A stretch of DNA of 64,000 nt from Gnetum montanum (taxonomy: Eukaryota > Streptophyta > Gnetopsida > Gnetales > Gnetaceae): positions 65,930 to 129,929 of the forward strand of contig MNCI01011145.1 of assembly GCA_015680685.1 (NCBI GenBank), read 5' to 3'. A model generated the notes under the pieces. That model searched no databases. It was not told the origin of the DNA and saw nothing but the letters and a program-made list of their open reading frames with translations. Every line of letters starts with the position of its first letter. The stretch's first letter is position 1. Shown piece by piece: positions 12,711-24,309 of the stretch. Both the position numbers and the translations under genes were made by a program.

Positions 12711-14868
12711 AGAAGAGTGGGGAGAGGAAAATGCACAAAAAAAAACAAGAGAGTGTGTACATATAGAAAAAAAGAAGATCTCAATCACAAAGTCGTATGG
12801 CTAAAAATAAACAACAACAAAAATAAAATGTGACATTAAAAAATATTAATAGCAACAAAAAGAATATTATGGTAGAAAGAGAAGATACACAAAAAAATTT
12901 AAAAAAGACTGTAGTTAAAATAGAAAATAAATAAGAGAAGACTATGACTAAAATAAAAATATGAAGAACAAGGGAAGATTGTAATTACTATAGTAGATAA
13001 CAAATTAAAAGAAAATTTTAGTTTAGCAACAATCTAACATTATAATTAATAAATCTTTCTCTTTCTATGTGTGGAAGAAAGCATTGGCTAATTATCTCAA
13101 TATCTTAGCTCTTCTTCTTTCTTTGGCTGAAATGTCTTTTTATGTTTATATCAACTTTGACAAGTTTTATTATTGGGATCTTGGATTCTTGAATCCTTGA
13201 TTTTTATTCTTAGATCTCTTTGTCCATCCTTTGCGCTCTCAAGCTGAAATGACTTGGATGAGATTTTTGAAATGCCCATAATGATTTGAGGTGTTTTTAC
13301 CATAATAAATTACCAATAGGAGCCAAGGATTCTTGATATAGGGATTGGTACTATTCGCAAAAAGTGAAAGTATCCTTAGCCCCATGTCAAGTTTGTGATT
13401 TTTTGAAATTTACAAAATTATTGAATTCCTAATTTTTGGTTGAGAATTGGCTTGATTAACCACTTTAAATGCTTGATCCTTGGATTTGAATTTTGATTCT
13501 TATTTGTGCATCTTCTCAACTCTAATTTTGTTATCTTTCTATGAGTCCAATGGAGTAGGGGATATCTAGGATGTAAATTTAGGGTTAGTCAAATATATAT
13601 GAAGTTAGTTCATGGTTTTTATGTTAATGATGTTAGATTATGATTGTTAAATTTTGGCAATTTCTCTATTCTCTATTGTTGTTAAATTGGATAGTTTAAT
13701 TAAATATTATTGGTCTACATTACATTATTTTAGCTCAAAGAGTTATATTGAAATGATTTTTATTGTAAGGATCACTAAAAGAAATTAAAATACTATTATT
13801 ATGAAATTGAATGGATTTGAAATTGTTGATTTATAAGTTTCTTGTGGCCAACTATTGGTTTGAATAAATATGTTAATGAACAATATTAGATATATTTTTA
13901 TATTCTAAGAAAAATTAAAATTTGATTTGTAAATGAAAAGAAAATCAAATTTTTACAATTTATCAAAGAAGTCTTACATAGATTTTATTGTTACTATTTA
14001 ATTTCATGGTTTTCTTTTATTAGAAATTATGCTTAAGGGACAATAAAATTTATTCTAGAGAATTGTTCAAATATTATATGGTTATCCATTAGAAAAAGTT
14101 ATGAAATTATTTTTTAACACTATTCATTATTATTTTTTTATTGATGCTAGTTAGTTTTGATTCTTTTATTAAGACTTCCAAGAATTTGATTTGTAAACCC
14201 ATTTTTCGTAAGATTAATATGATTATTGCCTAGATATTTGTGTCAATATGTTTATTAATGTGTAGAACCTAGTTTCTAATTTTTTTTCTTTTCTAAAACA
14301 TTGAATATATATTATTGGCAAAAATGATGTGAATAAATTTGAGATTGCTATATTATTCTATATTTCAATTTGTAATTTATCATGTACAATAATATGTTTT
14401 CCTTCAATTTGACTTTCGTTGTGACTATTTACATTTTGGTTGTGCATAATTTAAGATTGCTAAGTAAAGTAATTGAGCTAATTGGTTGTTTTAAGCTAGA
14501 TGGCTATGGATATGATTTTAATTTTTAGATGTCTACATGTGTGCTGCATCTTCAATGCATAGTGAATTGAGAGATGTTAATTGGTGTATTGATATTCTAT
14601 TCCTACTAGATCCTTGGGATATTCTTTGTATCGTATAATTTTTTGTTTTATACTTTATAATAAATAGCCAACCTCATTTTGTTAGAATAAGGATAGGATG
14701 ATGATGATGCTTTATTTTAAATGATAGTTACCTATGTTAGTCTATATGTAAGTTAAATTTTTGATAATTAATTAACTATTTAGAAAATAGTCCATCCTTG
14801 TATTTTTAGCTAGCTTGTTGGGGGCTTTGAATGCTAAGTGTTTCTCCCTATGGATGGGTGTTACATTT

Positions 14869-14882
14869 TGGTATCAAAGTGC
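14869..14882 (+). other. E1 primer-binding site
   Basis: The sequence tggtatcaaagtgc follows the LTR end (ttaca) by three bases. It matches the tRNA-iMet complement tggtatcagagc with one change over 12 bases. It fixes the plus orientation of E1. Confidence 0.7.
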
Positions 14883-15888
14883 TAGGTAGGTTTGTTTTTG
14901 TTTTCTCCAAAATTTTATTAAGTCTAGTTGTGTATAATTTGACCTATTTTATATCTCCCAAATTGAAAATGTTATTACTTAAGTGTTGATCTAGAATACT
15001 TATAATTAGAACCAAAGTAAATTATTTAATGTGTGTATAGATTGAACAATAGGTATCATAAAGGCCTACATGAGGAATCAATGTTGTTCTAATTTTGGCA
15101 GCCAAGAAAATGAACTTCCTTAGCATTAGCACAAACCTTTATCTCACTTGTTCATTCTATCACTTTGCTTACCATAGCTATGCAATCAACAATGCAAAAT
15201 TATGAGGAAATCAAGTAAGACAATATCAAAATAAGATAAATAATAAGGTTTTCAAGTTACTAGAATTTCTGAGGTGAAAGCCAATATCTTTCTTATGATG
15301 TTTTAGAGGGAAGCAAGTTGAATCTTGATTATTCATGATGAAGATTTATGTGTGCAAATGTTAATGAAATTTCTTCTTCCTACTCATGTTTTAACATGTG
15401 ATGCTACAAAGTAGTAAAGAATTTAAAAAGAAAAAAAACTTTATACAAGTATTGAATGTAATGGTTTTATATAGTTCAAAAAATGTATTTTAAAAGTACA
15501 TACAAAGTCAGGAATAATTACAATTGTAGCAAGGGTCTAAGATAGTAATTGAATATGGACATGAGTTCATTAATTAAATGATGTATACACTAAAAATTCG
15601 AAAATATATGAGAATTGGAAATTTTATCAATAACTTACATCTTTTAACCCAAGAAAAGATTAATTTTTTTGATTTAGATAACCTATCAATTATTCTTAAT
15701 AAAGCTAAACTTGTGAAAGATTAATTCCTTAAGAAGAAAAAAATTTTATCAAGAAATGAAAAAGGATTGGATGGCAAAGAAACTAAACGGAAAAAAAGCA
15801 AAGAAGTCCACAACAATATCGTAAAAACTAGATAATAATTTAAATTATTAGAAAGTCAAGGATTTTCTAGAAAATGATTTAATGAAAG
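14883..15888 (+). pseudogene. E1 leader and gag remnant
   Basis: This is the interior of E1 between its primer site and the insertion point of E2. A weak frame toward the end reads lysine-rich peptide (IRKYMRIGNFINNL, LTQEKINFFDLDNL), which fits the gag region of Ty3-type elements. Stops are frequent, no zinc knuckle is seen, and the first 500 bases show nothing coding. The remainder of E1 resumes at about 56,099. Confidence 0.4.
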
Positions 15889-16994
15889 TGTTGGTAGCTA
15901 CTTTGGATCCCCACTGTTGCCCTCTTCACCTTGACAAAAATCAAAAATATGTGATGTTCTTTTAAAACTTAGTTTAGGTGTTTGCTAGTATTTGAAAACA
16001 CTAAAGCTTGAATACCTTCAAATAAACTCAGTGGTTAAAGAGAAAACTATGTGTTTGAGCTATCATTAATTGCTAATTTCAAAATATTGCATATTCAGAG
16101 TTAGATAGATTAAAGCACTTGTATTAGAAGATTCATTCATATTTACTTCATTTTGCAAGTAAGTAAAATGTTTTTGCAATATCAAAGCTACTGAGTCTAT
16201 GTAGTTTAGATTATACATTGCCTGCACAAACTAGTCTTTTATATAATGCTTAAGTGAAATTCCACAAAATCTATTATCACGCTTCCCTAGAGAGAAGTTC
16301 TACAAGAAAAATAGAAATAGAGTAAGATTCAATAGATTTTAGAAAAAATAATACAGTAGAATCACATAAACCCCTAAAACATTCAAATGAGGTACTATGG
16401 ACATGAGAAAATACTTTGAAAAATAAAGCTAGTCAATAAAGGCCAATAATTACTAAACAAAAAGCTATTCAAGCAATCTAATAATTCTAAAATCAAGATG
16501 CTAGGCATAATATAATCTTACACTAGCTAAGCAACTAAGATAAAGTAGGAAAGTAAGAATAGACCCATAGTATAAAAGTAAAATAGCTAAATTAGAATTG
16601 AAATTATAACACCATTGTATAGGAAAGTGCTCCTAGTTTTTTAGAGTTCTTCCCATCCTTTGTTTACAAATCTACTTTGGACTTTTCATAATAGCCTCTG
16701 GTAGTTGCAACCATTATAAAGATTTAAAGCTATAGTTTCCTCACAGTTTACTTACATCATGGTAGGACATGGGATAACTATTCTATAAATAAATTCCTCT
16801 TATTCTATAAATTTAAGGCCCCTCAATTACTAATTGTTATAATTTAAGAGAACTTTTATTAGCTTGATTCATTGAATTTAGTTAAGCTTCTTCAATACTT
16901 CTTTGGTGCCTATTTTTCCTACAAAAAATTTAATCGGGAAATTTATTAAGGTCATCAAAATAGCTTCTACATTGATTTGAATTTAACCCTTTTT
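15889..16994 (-). repeat. E2 3' LTR, part 1 (interrupted)
   Basis: It begins TGTTGG on the plus strand, which is the CCAACA end of a minus-strand LTR. It aligns with 50,757-50,890 plus 52,385-53,465; landmarks are 'aataaactcagtggttaaagag', 'ttatacattgcctgcacaaactagtctt' and 'ttctacattgatttgaat'. It is cut by E3 at 16,995 and continues at 42,032. The uninterrupted order is preserved in the other LTR of E2 at about 53,436-53,480. Confidence 0.85.
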
Positions 16995-17297
16995 TGATGA
17001 GGAGCTCTAATGGATTCCATAATCCAAACTCTCTCAAAGTCACAAAACAATAAATTTGAACAAGAAAAGAAAAATGAAAGCCTTATTCTTGCTTAAATGA
17101 AGAATTTATATATGAAAGGAAGCATAAATTCCTAAGGATAGACAAGAAATTCAATCAAACTCTCACAGACTCAAACAAATCAATCACATACACATAAGAA
17201 TAATGATCAAGGCACCTTGCCTAGACTTTATCTTCTCTTATACTCTTCTCTTAACTCCCTAGACTTTCTCTTGATCAAAATGAAGGCTTAAGATGTC

Positions 17298-17306
17298 TAT
17301 TTATAT
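17298..17306 (-). promoter_or_regulatory. E3 LTR TATA box
   Basis: The sequence tataaatag on the minus strand, in gatataaatagacatc context, is conserved in other family LTRs: 41,529-41,537 minus (decayed to tataaataa) and near 51,310 plus. It lies just downstream of the GACATC repeats, as expected for a U3 promoter. Confidence 0.6.
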
Positions 17307-17384
17307 CCTTTACACTAGCTCTTCATCTTCTTTCTTTAAATTTAAAACCTAATTTTTTAAAAACTCGTAGGAAATTATCTTCTA

Positions 17385-17545
17385 CCCATCTAGGATGTCT
17401 TGAAAGAGAATGGGACGTCTCACACAAAAATGGTTGTTAACAATTGGAACATCCTAAAATCATGTGGGACATCTTAAGTGTAGCTAGGATGTCTTGAATA
17501 TAGTTGGGACATCTCACCTATAGCTAGGATGTCCCACATCCCAAG
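17385..17545. repeat. GGACATC/GATGTCC motif cluster in the E3 U3
   Basis: Seven motif occurrences are spaced about 20-25 bp apart and alternate in orientation: ctaggatgtct, gggacgtctc, gaacatccta, gggacatctt, ctaggatgtct, gggacatctc, ctaggatgtcc. The same kind of cluster occurs in all six LTRs of the family in this window (about 1,490-1,630, 4,400-4,600, 17,385-17,545, 41,620-41,790, 51,100-51,240, 51,890-52,020). It is probably a U3 enhancer array. Confidence 0.65.
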
Positions 17546-17839
17546 GAAAATCACAAATATGCTCATTTCGAGGCTTAGAACCTTTGCACATCTCCAAAAA
17601 AGATCCCATAGCCCTCAAAACCTCCTAAACTCATTTAAAATAGGTCCAAAACACTTCCAAACATGTTAAAATATTCTGAGAACATCATCAACAAAATCAC
17701 ACAAAAATACAAATACAAGAACACACAAACATCTATGTGCAAAAATATTGAGGATTAGACATGGGCTTGGTGATGTCCTCATCATCTCTACCATCCTTAA
17801 GAAATTAAACTTATCCTCAAGTTGGCTATACACTTGGGA

Positions 17840-18010
17840 TAGCATTAAGTCCTCTCAAACACAAATATTTCTCATGCATCCAAATTGCATTTGCAAACCC
17901 TTCATCATTCTAATGCACCAAGTACTCATGCACTTTTCTACCTTGTGTGATCCTAGCCTTCCTTACTTGCAACACAATTTCTTTTCTTGATGGCTTGGTT
18001 GAGTTGAAGT
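17840..18010 (-). pseudogene. E3 chromodomain remnant
   Basis: Downstream of the integrase end, the same-strand frame reads VLQVRKARITQGRKVHEYLV, then H-stop-NDEGFANAIWMHEKYL. This matches the chromodomain pattern EYLVKW...W..E..L found at the C-terminus of integrases of plant chromoviruses. The conserved Trp after EYLVH is replaced by TAG. Chromodomains guide integration to marked chromatin. Its presence assigns E3 to the chromovirus branch of Ty3/gypsy. Confidence 0.65.
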
Positions 18011-18074
18011 CTTAAAGTACATCCTTTAGGATCTCAATACTATTCCTCAAGTCTAATTCAATCACATTTCCATT

Positions 18075-19200
18075 TTATGGTCTTAAATCTGAAACATTAA
18101 AAACACAAGAAATAGGTAAATCATTAGGTAAGTCAATCTCATAAGCATTTGAATTGATTTTGGCCCTGATTTGAAATGGATCAATTCTTTTTAACTTGAG
18201 CTTGTAGAAGTGCTTATTATTTTCTTTTTCTTTTCCTAAGTAAATCCAAACATAATCATCAATTTGGAAATTAATTATCCTCTTGCCCTCATTGGCCTTG
18301 AAAGATAGAATCTTTGTCTTTTTCTTCAAGTGAGATTCAACTTGCCAATGCAATTCTCTCATTTTCTCAACAAAGTCTAAAATCAAATAGGCACAATCTT
18401 TAAATTTCCTCATTCCATCAACCATTCTTGGTAAAAACCCATAAGTTTCCATAAAGGTACTCTTACCAATGCTAGAATGGGAAGCATTATTATATGAGAA
18501 TTCAACATGGCCAACATGTTTTTCCATCTTTGACGTTGATCCACACACAAACACCTCAATATTTTCAATAAATACCTATTCATAAATTCATATTTCCCAT
18601 CAGTATGAAAGTGATATGTTGTGAAAAAAGACAACTTGGTTTCAACTATTTTTTAAAGTGATCTCCAAAAATGGCTAGTAAAATTGACATCCCTATCACT
18701 CAAAATATTTAAAGGAATGCCATGTAGCCTCGCAACATGTTGAAAGAATACATGTGCAACATGAGGAGCATCACTACTTTTGTTGCATGGACTAAAATGA
18801 GCCATCTTGATAAATCTATCTACTACAACAAGTATATAATCATGAATAGATCTTATCTTATGAATGCCAAAAAAAATATCCAAAGAAACACTTTCCCAAG
18901 AAGTATTTGGAATTGGCAAAGACAGATAATGACCATCTACACCTTTTCCCCCTTTGAAATTTTGATAAGTATAGCATTATTTTACAAATTTAACTATAAC
19001 ACTATACATACCTAGCCAAAAGTAATTTTGGGCCCCAATTCTCATGTCTTGGTCTTGCCCATATGCATAGATATATTAATTTGGTATTTCTCTTCAAGGA
19101 GTTTGTACTTGAAATTATACTCTGGAATACAAATTTTTCCATCCTTAAACAAAATCCCATTATTCACATGATAAGCTTTTCATTGATTAATCCTTGCTAA
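18075..19200 (-). pseudogene. E3 integrase remnant
   Basis: The catalytic core is recognisable at 18,653-18,919: the frame contains WESVSLDIFFGIHK, VVVDRFIKMAHF and LSDRDVNF, giving the first two acidic residues of the DDE triad in the usual contexts. A shifted frame at 18,410-18,634 gives YHFHTDGKYEFMNR, in place of the family's HPQTDGQTE..NR. The frame 18,075-18,554 holds the C-terminal part, with VGHVEFSYNNASHSSIGK, DDYVWIYLGKE and NAYEIDLP...FNVSDLRP. At least one frameshift near 18,550-18,640 and several stops make it non-functional. The N-terminal zinc-binding part is poorly preserved. Confidence 0.85.
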
Positions 19201-19225
19201 TAATGGGGAATATAACTCTTCTAAA

Positions 19226-19560
19226 TTACACAAAAATCCTTATCATTAGGATATAATAAAGCAAAGAGTCAAATCCTTGAACTTTCACATGAGAAGAAAC
19301 AACATGAACTCTACACAAAGCATTAATCACAACATTAGACTTGTCACTCCTATGTTCTAAAACAAAATGAATTTCTTGCAATTCCTTTATCCATTTTATG
19401 TGCTTGGCACTTAATTTCTTTTTAGAATTTAAAAATTGAATTGCTCTATGATCAATAAATAAAAGAAACTCTGATACTATTAAGTAATGTCTCAATGTTT
19501 AATATCTTGAAGTATAGCATATAACTCCTCTTCATACATACTATAATTTTGTCTAGATTC
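19226..19560 (-). pseudogene. E3 RNase H remnant
   Basis: The frame reads LIVSEFLLFIDHRAIQFLNS, LSAKHIKWIKELQEIHFVLE and NVVINALCRV. This is the end of a Ty3-type RNase H (TDH.AL..L, R...W...L......H..G..N.VADALSR), with the final VADALSR degraded to VINALCR. The N-terminal part of the domain is broken. Confidence 0.8.
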
Positions 19561-19728
19561 ATTTAATTTTTCAGAAAAGAATGTAATTGGCTTACCTTCT
19601 TGAGAAAGCACACCTTCAGTAGCAATCCATCTACTTCCACTTCAAAAAGTTTTGAAAAGTTTGGAATTATCAAAATTGGAGCACCATGAATTTTCTCTTT
19701 CAATGCTTCAAAATATTTTTCTTGCTCA

Positions 19729-20660
19729 TTATCCCAAAAAAAAGGATGAATTTTTCTTCAAATAAGATAACATAGGCCATGCAATGGAACTAAAATTCTT
19801 AATAAATTTCATATAGAAGCTAGTAAAACTAATTAAAGATCTCAACTCTTCCACGTCTTTCAATGAAGTCCATTCCTTAATTACCTTTATCCTACTTGGC
19901 TCCATCTTGACATGGTTCTTGGAGATAACATGACCTAGATAGACAATTTCTTTCTTCATGAAGTGGCATTTTGTATCATTAATCACCAAATTTGCCTCTT
20001 GTAACTTAGATCATATCATCCTTAAATGATGTACATTGTCCTCTTCCTTATGATTGTACACAAGAATGTCATCAAATAAAACAATGCCACATTTACCAAT
20101 AAAATCCCTTAAGACTTCATGCATGAGCCTCATAAATATGGTTGAAGCATTGGTTAGTAAAAAGGCATGACTAACCACTCATACCAACCATCTGATATCT
20201 TGAATATTATTTTCCATTCATCTCTTGATCTAATCCTTATTTGATGATAATCACTTTTTAAATCAATTTTTAAAAAAATATATCAGCATTGGAAAGCACA
20301 TCAAGAATGTTGTCCATCTTAGGAATAGGAAATCTATATAAACAACCCTAGAATCTATGCATATCTTTAATTCATTAGTATCCTTCTTGGAACTACTACA
20401 GCTGGAATGACACAAGGAGAGATGGATTCCATAATAAAACCATTAGAAATTCACTTACTCATTCAAATCTTCCCTCTGATTTGTAGTCATGTGGTAGGCT
20501 CATTCATTTGGAATTGTAGATCTAGGTATAAAGTCTAGTTGATGTTAGATGGATCTTATTAGTAAAATTCCTTCTAATTTTCCTTTGAAAACCTTAGCAA
20601 ATTCCAATGCCAAAGGTTTCACTATTGGAGGAAGTTCATTTGTATGATCCTCTTCACTTG
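19729..20660 (-). pseudogene. E3 reverse transcriptase remnant
   Basis: The RT catalytic box reads LFDDILVY at about 20,055-20,080, where Ty3 elements usually have YFDD or YLDD. Downstream (19,729-19,989) the connection region reads CHFMKKEIVYLGHVIS and FTSFYMKFIKNFSSIAWP, typical of Ty3 polyproteins. The fingers part (20,200-20,660) is fragmented by frameshifts and stops. Confidence 0.8.
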
Positions 20661-20669
20661 TTATGAGTG

Positions 20670-21059
20670 TTAACATGATGACAAAACTATGCCCAACCCC
20701 TTCATGTATTTGTATGTACGCTTGCTCCACAAGATCAATGAAGCATTAATAGTGACATTTTCCTTATAATTTTTCCAAGTCATAGGAATGAGTTCATGTA
20801 TCCCATATTCTCTTGGAATAGACCAAACATTTTTTGCATCAGTAAAAGAAGCCTTATTGTCAAATTTGCAAGTTCTTCCCAAAATAGCATTAGCGTAATG
20901 AATAGGGAGAATATCATAATGTACCTTGTCATTAAAAGAACCAAATTTAAAAGACAAAATGCACTTCTTTTTAACCTCTTGGAAATGATCCTTGGATAGG
21001 CAATGGACTCTATATGGCCTAGGATATGGAAATGTCTTTAAACCAAGCTTTATAAACAA
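20670..21059 (-). pseudogene. E3 protease region remnant
   Basis: This 129-codon frame contains LGLKTFPYPRPYRVHCL and DILPIHYANAILGRTCKFD. It corresponds to the segment after the Ty3 aspartic protease active site (...PHP.PY.V.WL... and CDVVPMDACHLLLGRPWQFD). The active-site DSG itself is expected just upstream, about 21,065-21,170, where the frame is broken. Confidence 0.75.
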
Positions 21060-21149
21060 CCTTTAAAGAAATCACGTTTTCTTGAGCTCCATAGTCAATC
21101 AAAATATGTATCCATTCATTACTATCTAGACACCTAGATCCAACCCTAA

Positions 21150-22418
21150 AGAGCTTCTTTCTTCTAGGATATTCATTGGTATTAACATTTTTTCATAAAA
21201 GTGTAAGAATTAATTTCAATGATATCTTCAAGTATTGGTGCATGAGGATTACCTTCATTGGAGGATCCTTCCTATTAAAAGGTCTAAAGTTCCTTTCCTT
21301 TGGAGATCTTTGGCTTTTTTCACTCCAATTATTTGTGTCTCTTTTCATCATAATTGAAGCATTGAAGTCTAGGTGCATAGTAATTTCCTTAACTCTTTCC
21401 ATTCTTGAAGTAGTCTTTCCTGGAATCCTGACCCTCCTTGAACTTCTCTTGCTTCTCCTTTATGTATTCTTTCTCACCTTCAAAAGCTTTAGAGCCCTTG
21501 CCTTTAGAAACTTTGGGATCTATATTATGTCCTTGGATTTTCTTCTCAACCTTCTCATCTAATGTTTTGGGTTCATATAAGGTTTGTTCTTATTGATACT
21601 TCCTTTTTATTTCTCCTTGAAAATTGGATTCTTGTTCATAATCATCTCAATGAACATTTTTCAGCTGGAAAGCCTTACAAAAATCCATGTAATAGTCTTT
21701 CACACTCTTATCACTTTTCCTTAGGTACTTCAATTTTTTATGGCCTCTTATCTATGATGAGTCTACTTGAGCATGAATTACATTAAGGACCAATCTTTAA
21801 TAGGAGTACCATTTTTCACCTTGTAAGAATAAATTTTCTTCTCCCATCAGACAAGTGCCATGCCTTCTAATTCGGTTTTAGCATAAGACAACTTTTGATG
21901 ATTTTCCACATCTTCAAGTTCAAAGTACTTGTTGATTAGTTTCAGTAAAGAGAGGAAACATTTAGTTTTTTCCATGTCATTGAAGGATTTGACTTTAACA
22001 TGAGGCATCCTTGGAGCATGTCTAAAAGCTTTTGCAAGAGTGATTTCAATTCCTTCATCTTGCTTCCTTTAAGGCTTAGAAGGAAGTTCCTTTTTCCCTT
22101 TCCTAGGAAAAATGAAAACCTGAGACTTACTTTCAACACTATGAGCATAAGAAAGACATCATCTTGAGCTTCTTCTTCTTCAAAGTATTCATCTTAAAAA
22201 CTAAGATAACCTTCAAAGGATGACATTAATGGATGTCTTGAAGAAGGTCTTGATGAAGAAATGCATGAATTTTATCTTTGCTCAAATTCTCTTAGTGAAA
22301 TACCATGTTCTTTGATCTCTCTAAGCTTTTCAATTTTCTTAATAATGAGTTTGAGAACATTTCTCATGTCATTCATGTCTCTTGATAAAGCTTGAATTGT
22401 CTTATTCTTTGAAGGCAT
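21150..22418 (-). pseudogene. E3 gag remnant
   Basis: The frame starts MPSKNKTIQALSRDMNDM at 22,418, or four codons beyond an upstream ATG pair at 22,451. It continues through a coiled-coil-like segment (MRNVLKLIIKKIEKLREIKE) and acidic stretches (FEEEEAQDD), to a gag-type EGMALVWWEKKI segment near 21,850. No CCHC knuckle was recognised. Several frameshifts and stops are present. The caulimovirid E4 is inserted immediately upstream, at the start of this gene. Confidence 0.6.
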
Positions 22419-22427
22419 GTTGAAAGA

Positions 22428-22481
22428 GGATGAGGCAAAGTAAGTCATCATGCCATTCTAGGTCCAATCCTACCAATGATC
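22428..22481. repeat. Direct repeat flanking E4, left copy
   Basis: This 54-bp segment matches 40,836-40,884. The last 14 bases (tcctaccaatgatc, 22,468-22,481) are identical in both copies, as are the 11 bases aagtaagtcat near the left side. The bases between are imperfect. The simplest reading is that E3 sequence was duplicated when E4 integrated. Confidence 0.7.
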
Positions 22482-22497
22482 ATCTAATCCCATAACA

Positions 22498-22509
22498 TGG
22501 TATTAGACC
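22498..22509 (+). other. E4 tRNA-Met primer-binding site
   Basis: The sequence tggtattagacc resembles tggtatcagagc, the tRNA-iMet complement that primes minus-strand DNA in plant pararetroviruses. It lies only 16 bases from the left integration boundary, which fits breakage or integration near the primer-site discontinuity of the viral DNA. Confidence 0.65.
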
Positions 22510-22774
22510 AAAATATTTTAGGTGCATCTACTTCTTACACTCATCATCTTTCTTACTATTGCATAACTTCATACTATTATAAGTTACCTCCACTCCCTAA
22601 GCAATGTGAGATATATCCTCTTAGTAGTTTAAATCCCATCTATTCTTTCCAATGTATGCATTTCTCAAAATGTAACTTGGAAGTCAGTGGTACTAATCTT
22701 CAACTAGTTTCACTCTCTTTCTTGCATTAGGAGAGGTTAAGGAATGGAATAATTTAGGATATAACTATATAAAT

Positions 22775-23515
22775 ATGGCTGAAATTGATATTCACATCCA
22801 TCATCACTTTAACTATCATCTGAGCGACCCATATTGGATAGGTCTAATACATAAAAGGTTTAAGAAATTCAAAGATGCTATCATAACACAAGCCAAGGGA
22901 TTCTTGGAAATAGATGCACTAGTAGTTACTTTTCCAAACTTTATGCTTTCCCTTAAAAATAGAAATGTATTAAATTCACTTATGTTGATTACATATATAC
23001 TAGTAGATATGCATTACAATAGTGTTTATGCAACTATAGGTACTAGGTTATATTTTAAATTATTTACAAATTCTAGTATAAAAGCTCTTCTACCTTTTGG
23101 GGGACAAGCTATTTCTGTAGGATCAACAAATATAAAATATGGAACATAGATTAATACTAAAGATCTTCCAATCGAAACGTTATATCAACAAATTGATGAT
23201 ACGTTGGAAGATTTTTCTGATTTTATTTTACCAACAAAAGTAGGGTATTCTAGAAAAAGAAAATATAGTGTAAATCTTAAAACATCTAGGTTTATAGAGT
23301 CAGATCCATTTAGTGATGATCTTCTTGCATTAGCAAGTAGTAGAACTAGGGTACTTCCACTAGTACCAAAAATAACTAGTTTAGTCCCCTCTAGAAGATC
23401 TTTGCATTTGACTAAACCAAATCTAGAACTCATAGACATACAAGCCAAAATGAGATCTCTTTTTAAAGAATTAGGAATAACCATGGATGTTAATAAAATC
23501 CTTGAAAAACCTTAA
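22775..23515 (+). pseudogene. E4 first ORF, candidate movement protein
   Basis: A 124-codon frame from 22,775 stops at TAG (23,147-23,149), and a shifted or continued frame runs to 23,515. The peptide has YILVDMHYNSVYATIGTRLY and LLPFGGQAISVGSTN. Its position, first gene after the leader and primer site and before the coat region, is where caulimovirids carry the 30K-type movement protein that opens plasmodesmata. I assign it by position and general resemblance only, since no decisive motif was recognised. After 23,515 the frame degrades until the E5 insertion at 23,919. Confidence 0.45.
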
Positions 23516-23918
23516 ACATCCTAGGTTACAATTACTAAATTAGTAGTAGAACCAAAAATTGCAGAGCAAAACTACTAAAATCCAAAAAACTACTAAAATC
23601 CAAGACCCTAAGGGTAAATAACCTACTTAAGAGTCTAATTCAAAGGGAGACCCATCTTGTCTACACACCATAGCAGTAAAAGATGCACATAATTATCACT
23701 ACAAAAAATGTGACACTTTTGTAAGAATAAATATGAACATGGTTGAAAATGAAAAAGATGAAAAGGAATACATTATGAATTCCACAAAATAACCAGAGGA
23801 ATTAGCACACATGATGTCCCAAAAGTTAACTATAGATCTGCTAGCTAATATGATCAAACTATAGAACTAGGCTAATGGTTGAATAAATACTATATTAAAT
23901 ACTTCTAGGTAGTATTTG
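23516..23918 (+). pseudogene. E4 degraded stretch before the E5 insertion
   Basis: This continues E4 after its first ORF, with short peptide runs and frequent stops in all frames (lysine- and asparagine-rich). It ends with atttg (23,914-23,918), the left copy of the E5 target duplication. The sequence continues on the other side of E5 at 35,674. Confidence 0.5.
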
Positions 23919-24309
23919 TGTTGGCACATTTTGGCCATTTCATGGAACAGGATTAGATGATTTAGAGCATTATTGTAAAGCACGATGAGTTGAAAGACCT
24001 GTGCAACAGCGAAATTGAATCAAAAACAAAGAACAATGCTCATCTTTTCCTCCATGCAACGAAATCCTCCCATTTGCAACCAACACCTACCATCTAAAAT
24101 ATTTGTTAAAATAAATTGTTTCAAGTGTAAATTGCAATCGAGGCACGGGGAATGCTAATCAAAGTGAAATTGATTTCAGTAAACATGTACTTTAACGCTT
24201 AGAGCTAGTGGATACAGTTAATCAGCTCTCCTAGTTTAACTGCTAAATTAAAAATAAATAGAAAGAGCTAAAAACAAAAAGAGTAGACATCATATGATGT
24301 CAAAGACCT

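Larger units (their letters stand above)
11746..14865 (+). repeat. E1 5' LTR (left edge approximate)
   Basis: The region from about 12,700 to 14,865 aligns with about 58,610-60,549. Shared landmarks are 'ccttggatttgaattt', 'ctatggatatgat', and 'tagctagct.gttggggg' near the end. It ends ttaca and is followed within three bases by a primer site. A TATA-like ttataaatag lies at 12,701-12,710. The left boundary is uncertain: repeat R is last recognisable near 11,745, and U3 sequence upstream of 12,100 does not align clearly with the right copy. Runs of purine-rich 'gaagat.g..gctaaaat' repeats follow the TATA at 12,715-13,015. Confidence 0.65.
16995..17784 (-). repeat. E3 3' LTR
   Basis: This 790-bp LTR has perfect 8-bp terminal inverted repeats, TGATGAGG and CCTCATCA. 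The five bases outside its left end are ttttt (16,990-16,994), repeated just outside the other LTR at 42,027-42,031. On the minus strand it carries a tataaatag box (17,298-17,306), preceded by a run of alternating GGACATC and GATGTCC motifs at about 17,385-17,545. It matches 41,223-42,026 closely. Confidence 0.9.

Noticed and set aside
21176-21562. Plus-strand 128-codon open frame with a hydrophobic peptide
   Set aside because: It lies antisense to the E3 gag region, which has recognisable gag and protease neighbours on the minus strand; hydrophobic runs are typical shadows of Lys/Glu-rich coding sequence.
23185-23484. Minus-strand 99-codon frame opposite the viral first ORF
   Set aside because: It is antisense shadow of the plus-strand E4 reading frame (23,204-23,515), which has the better context.
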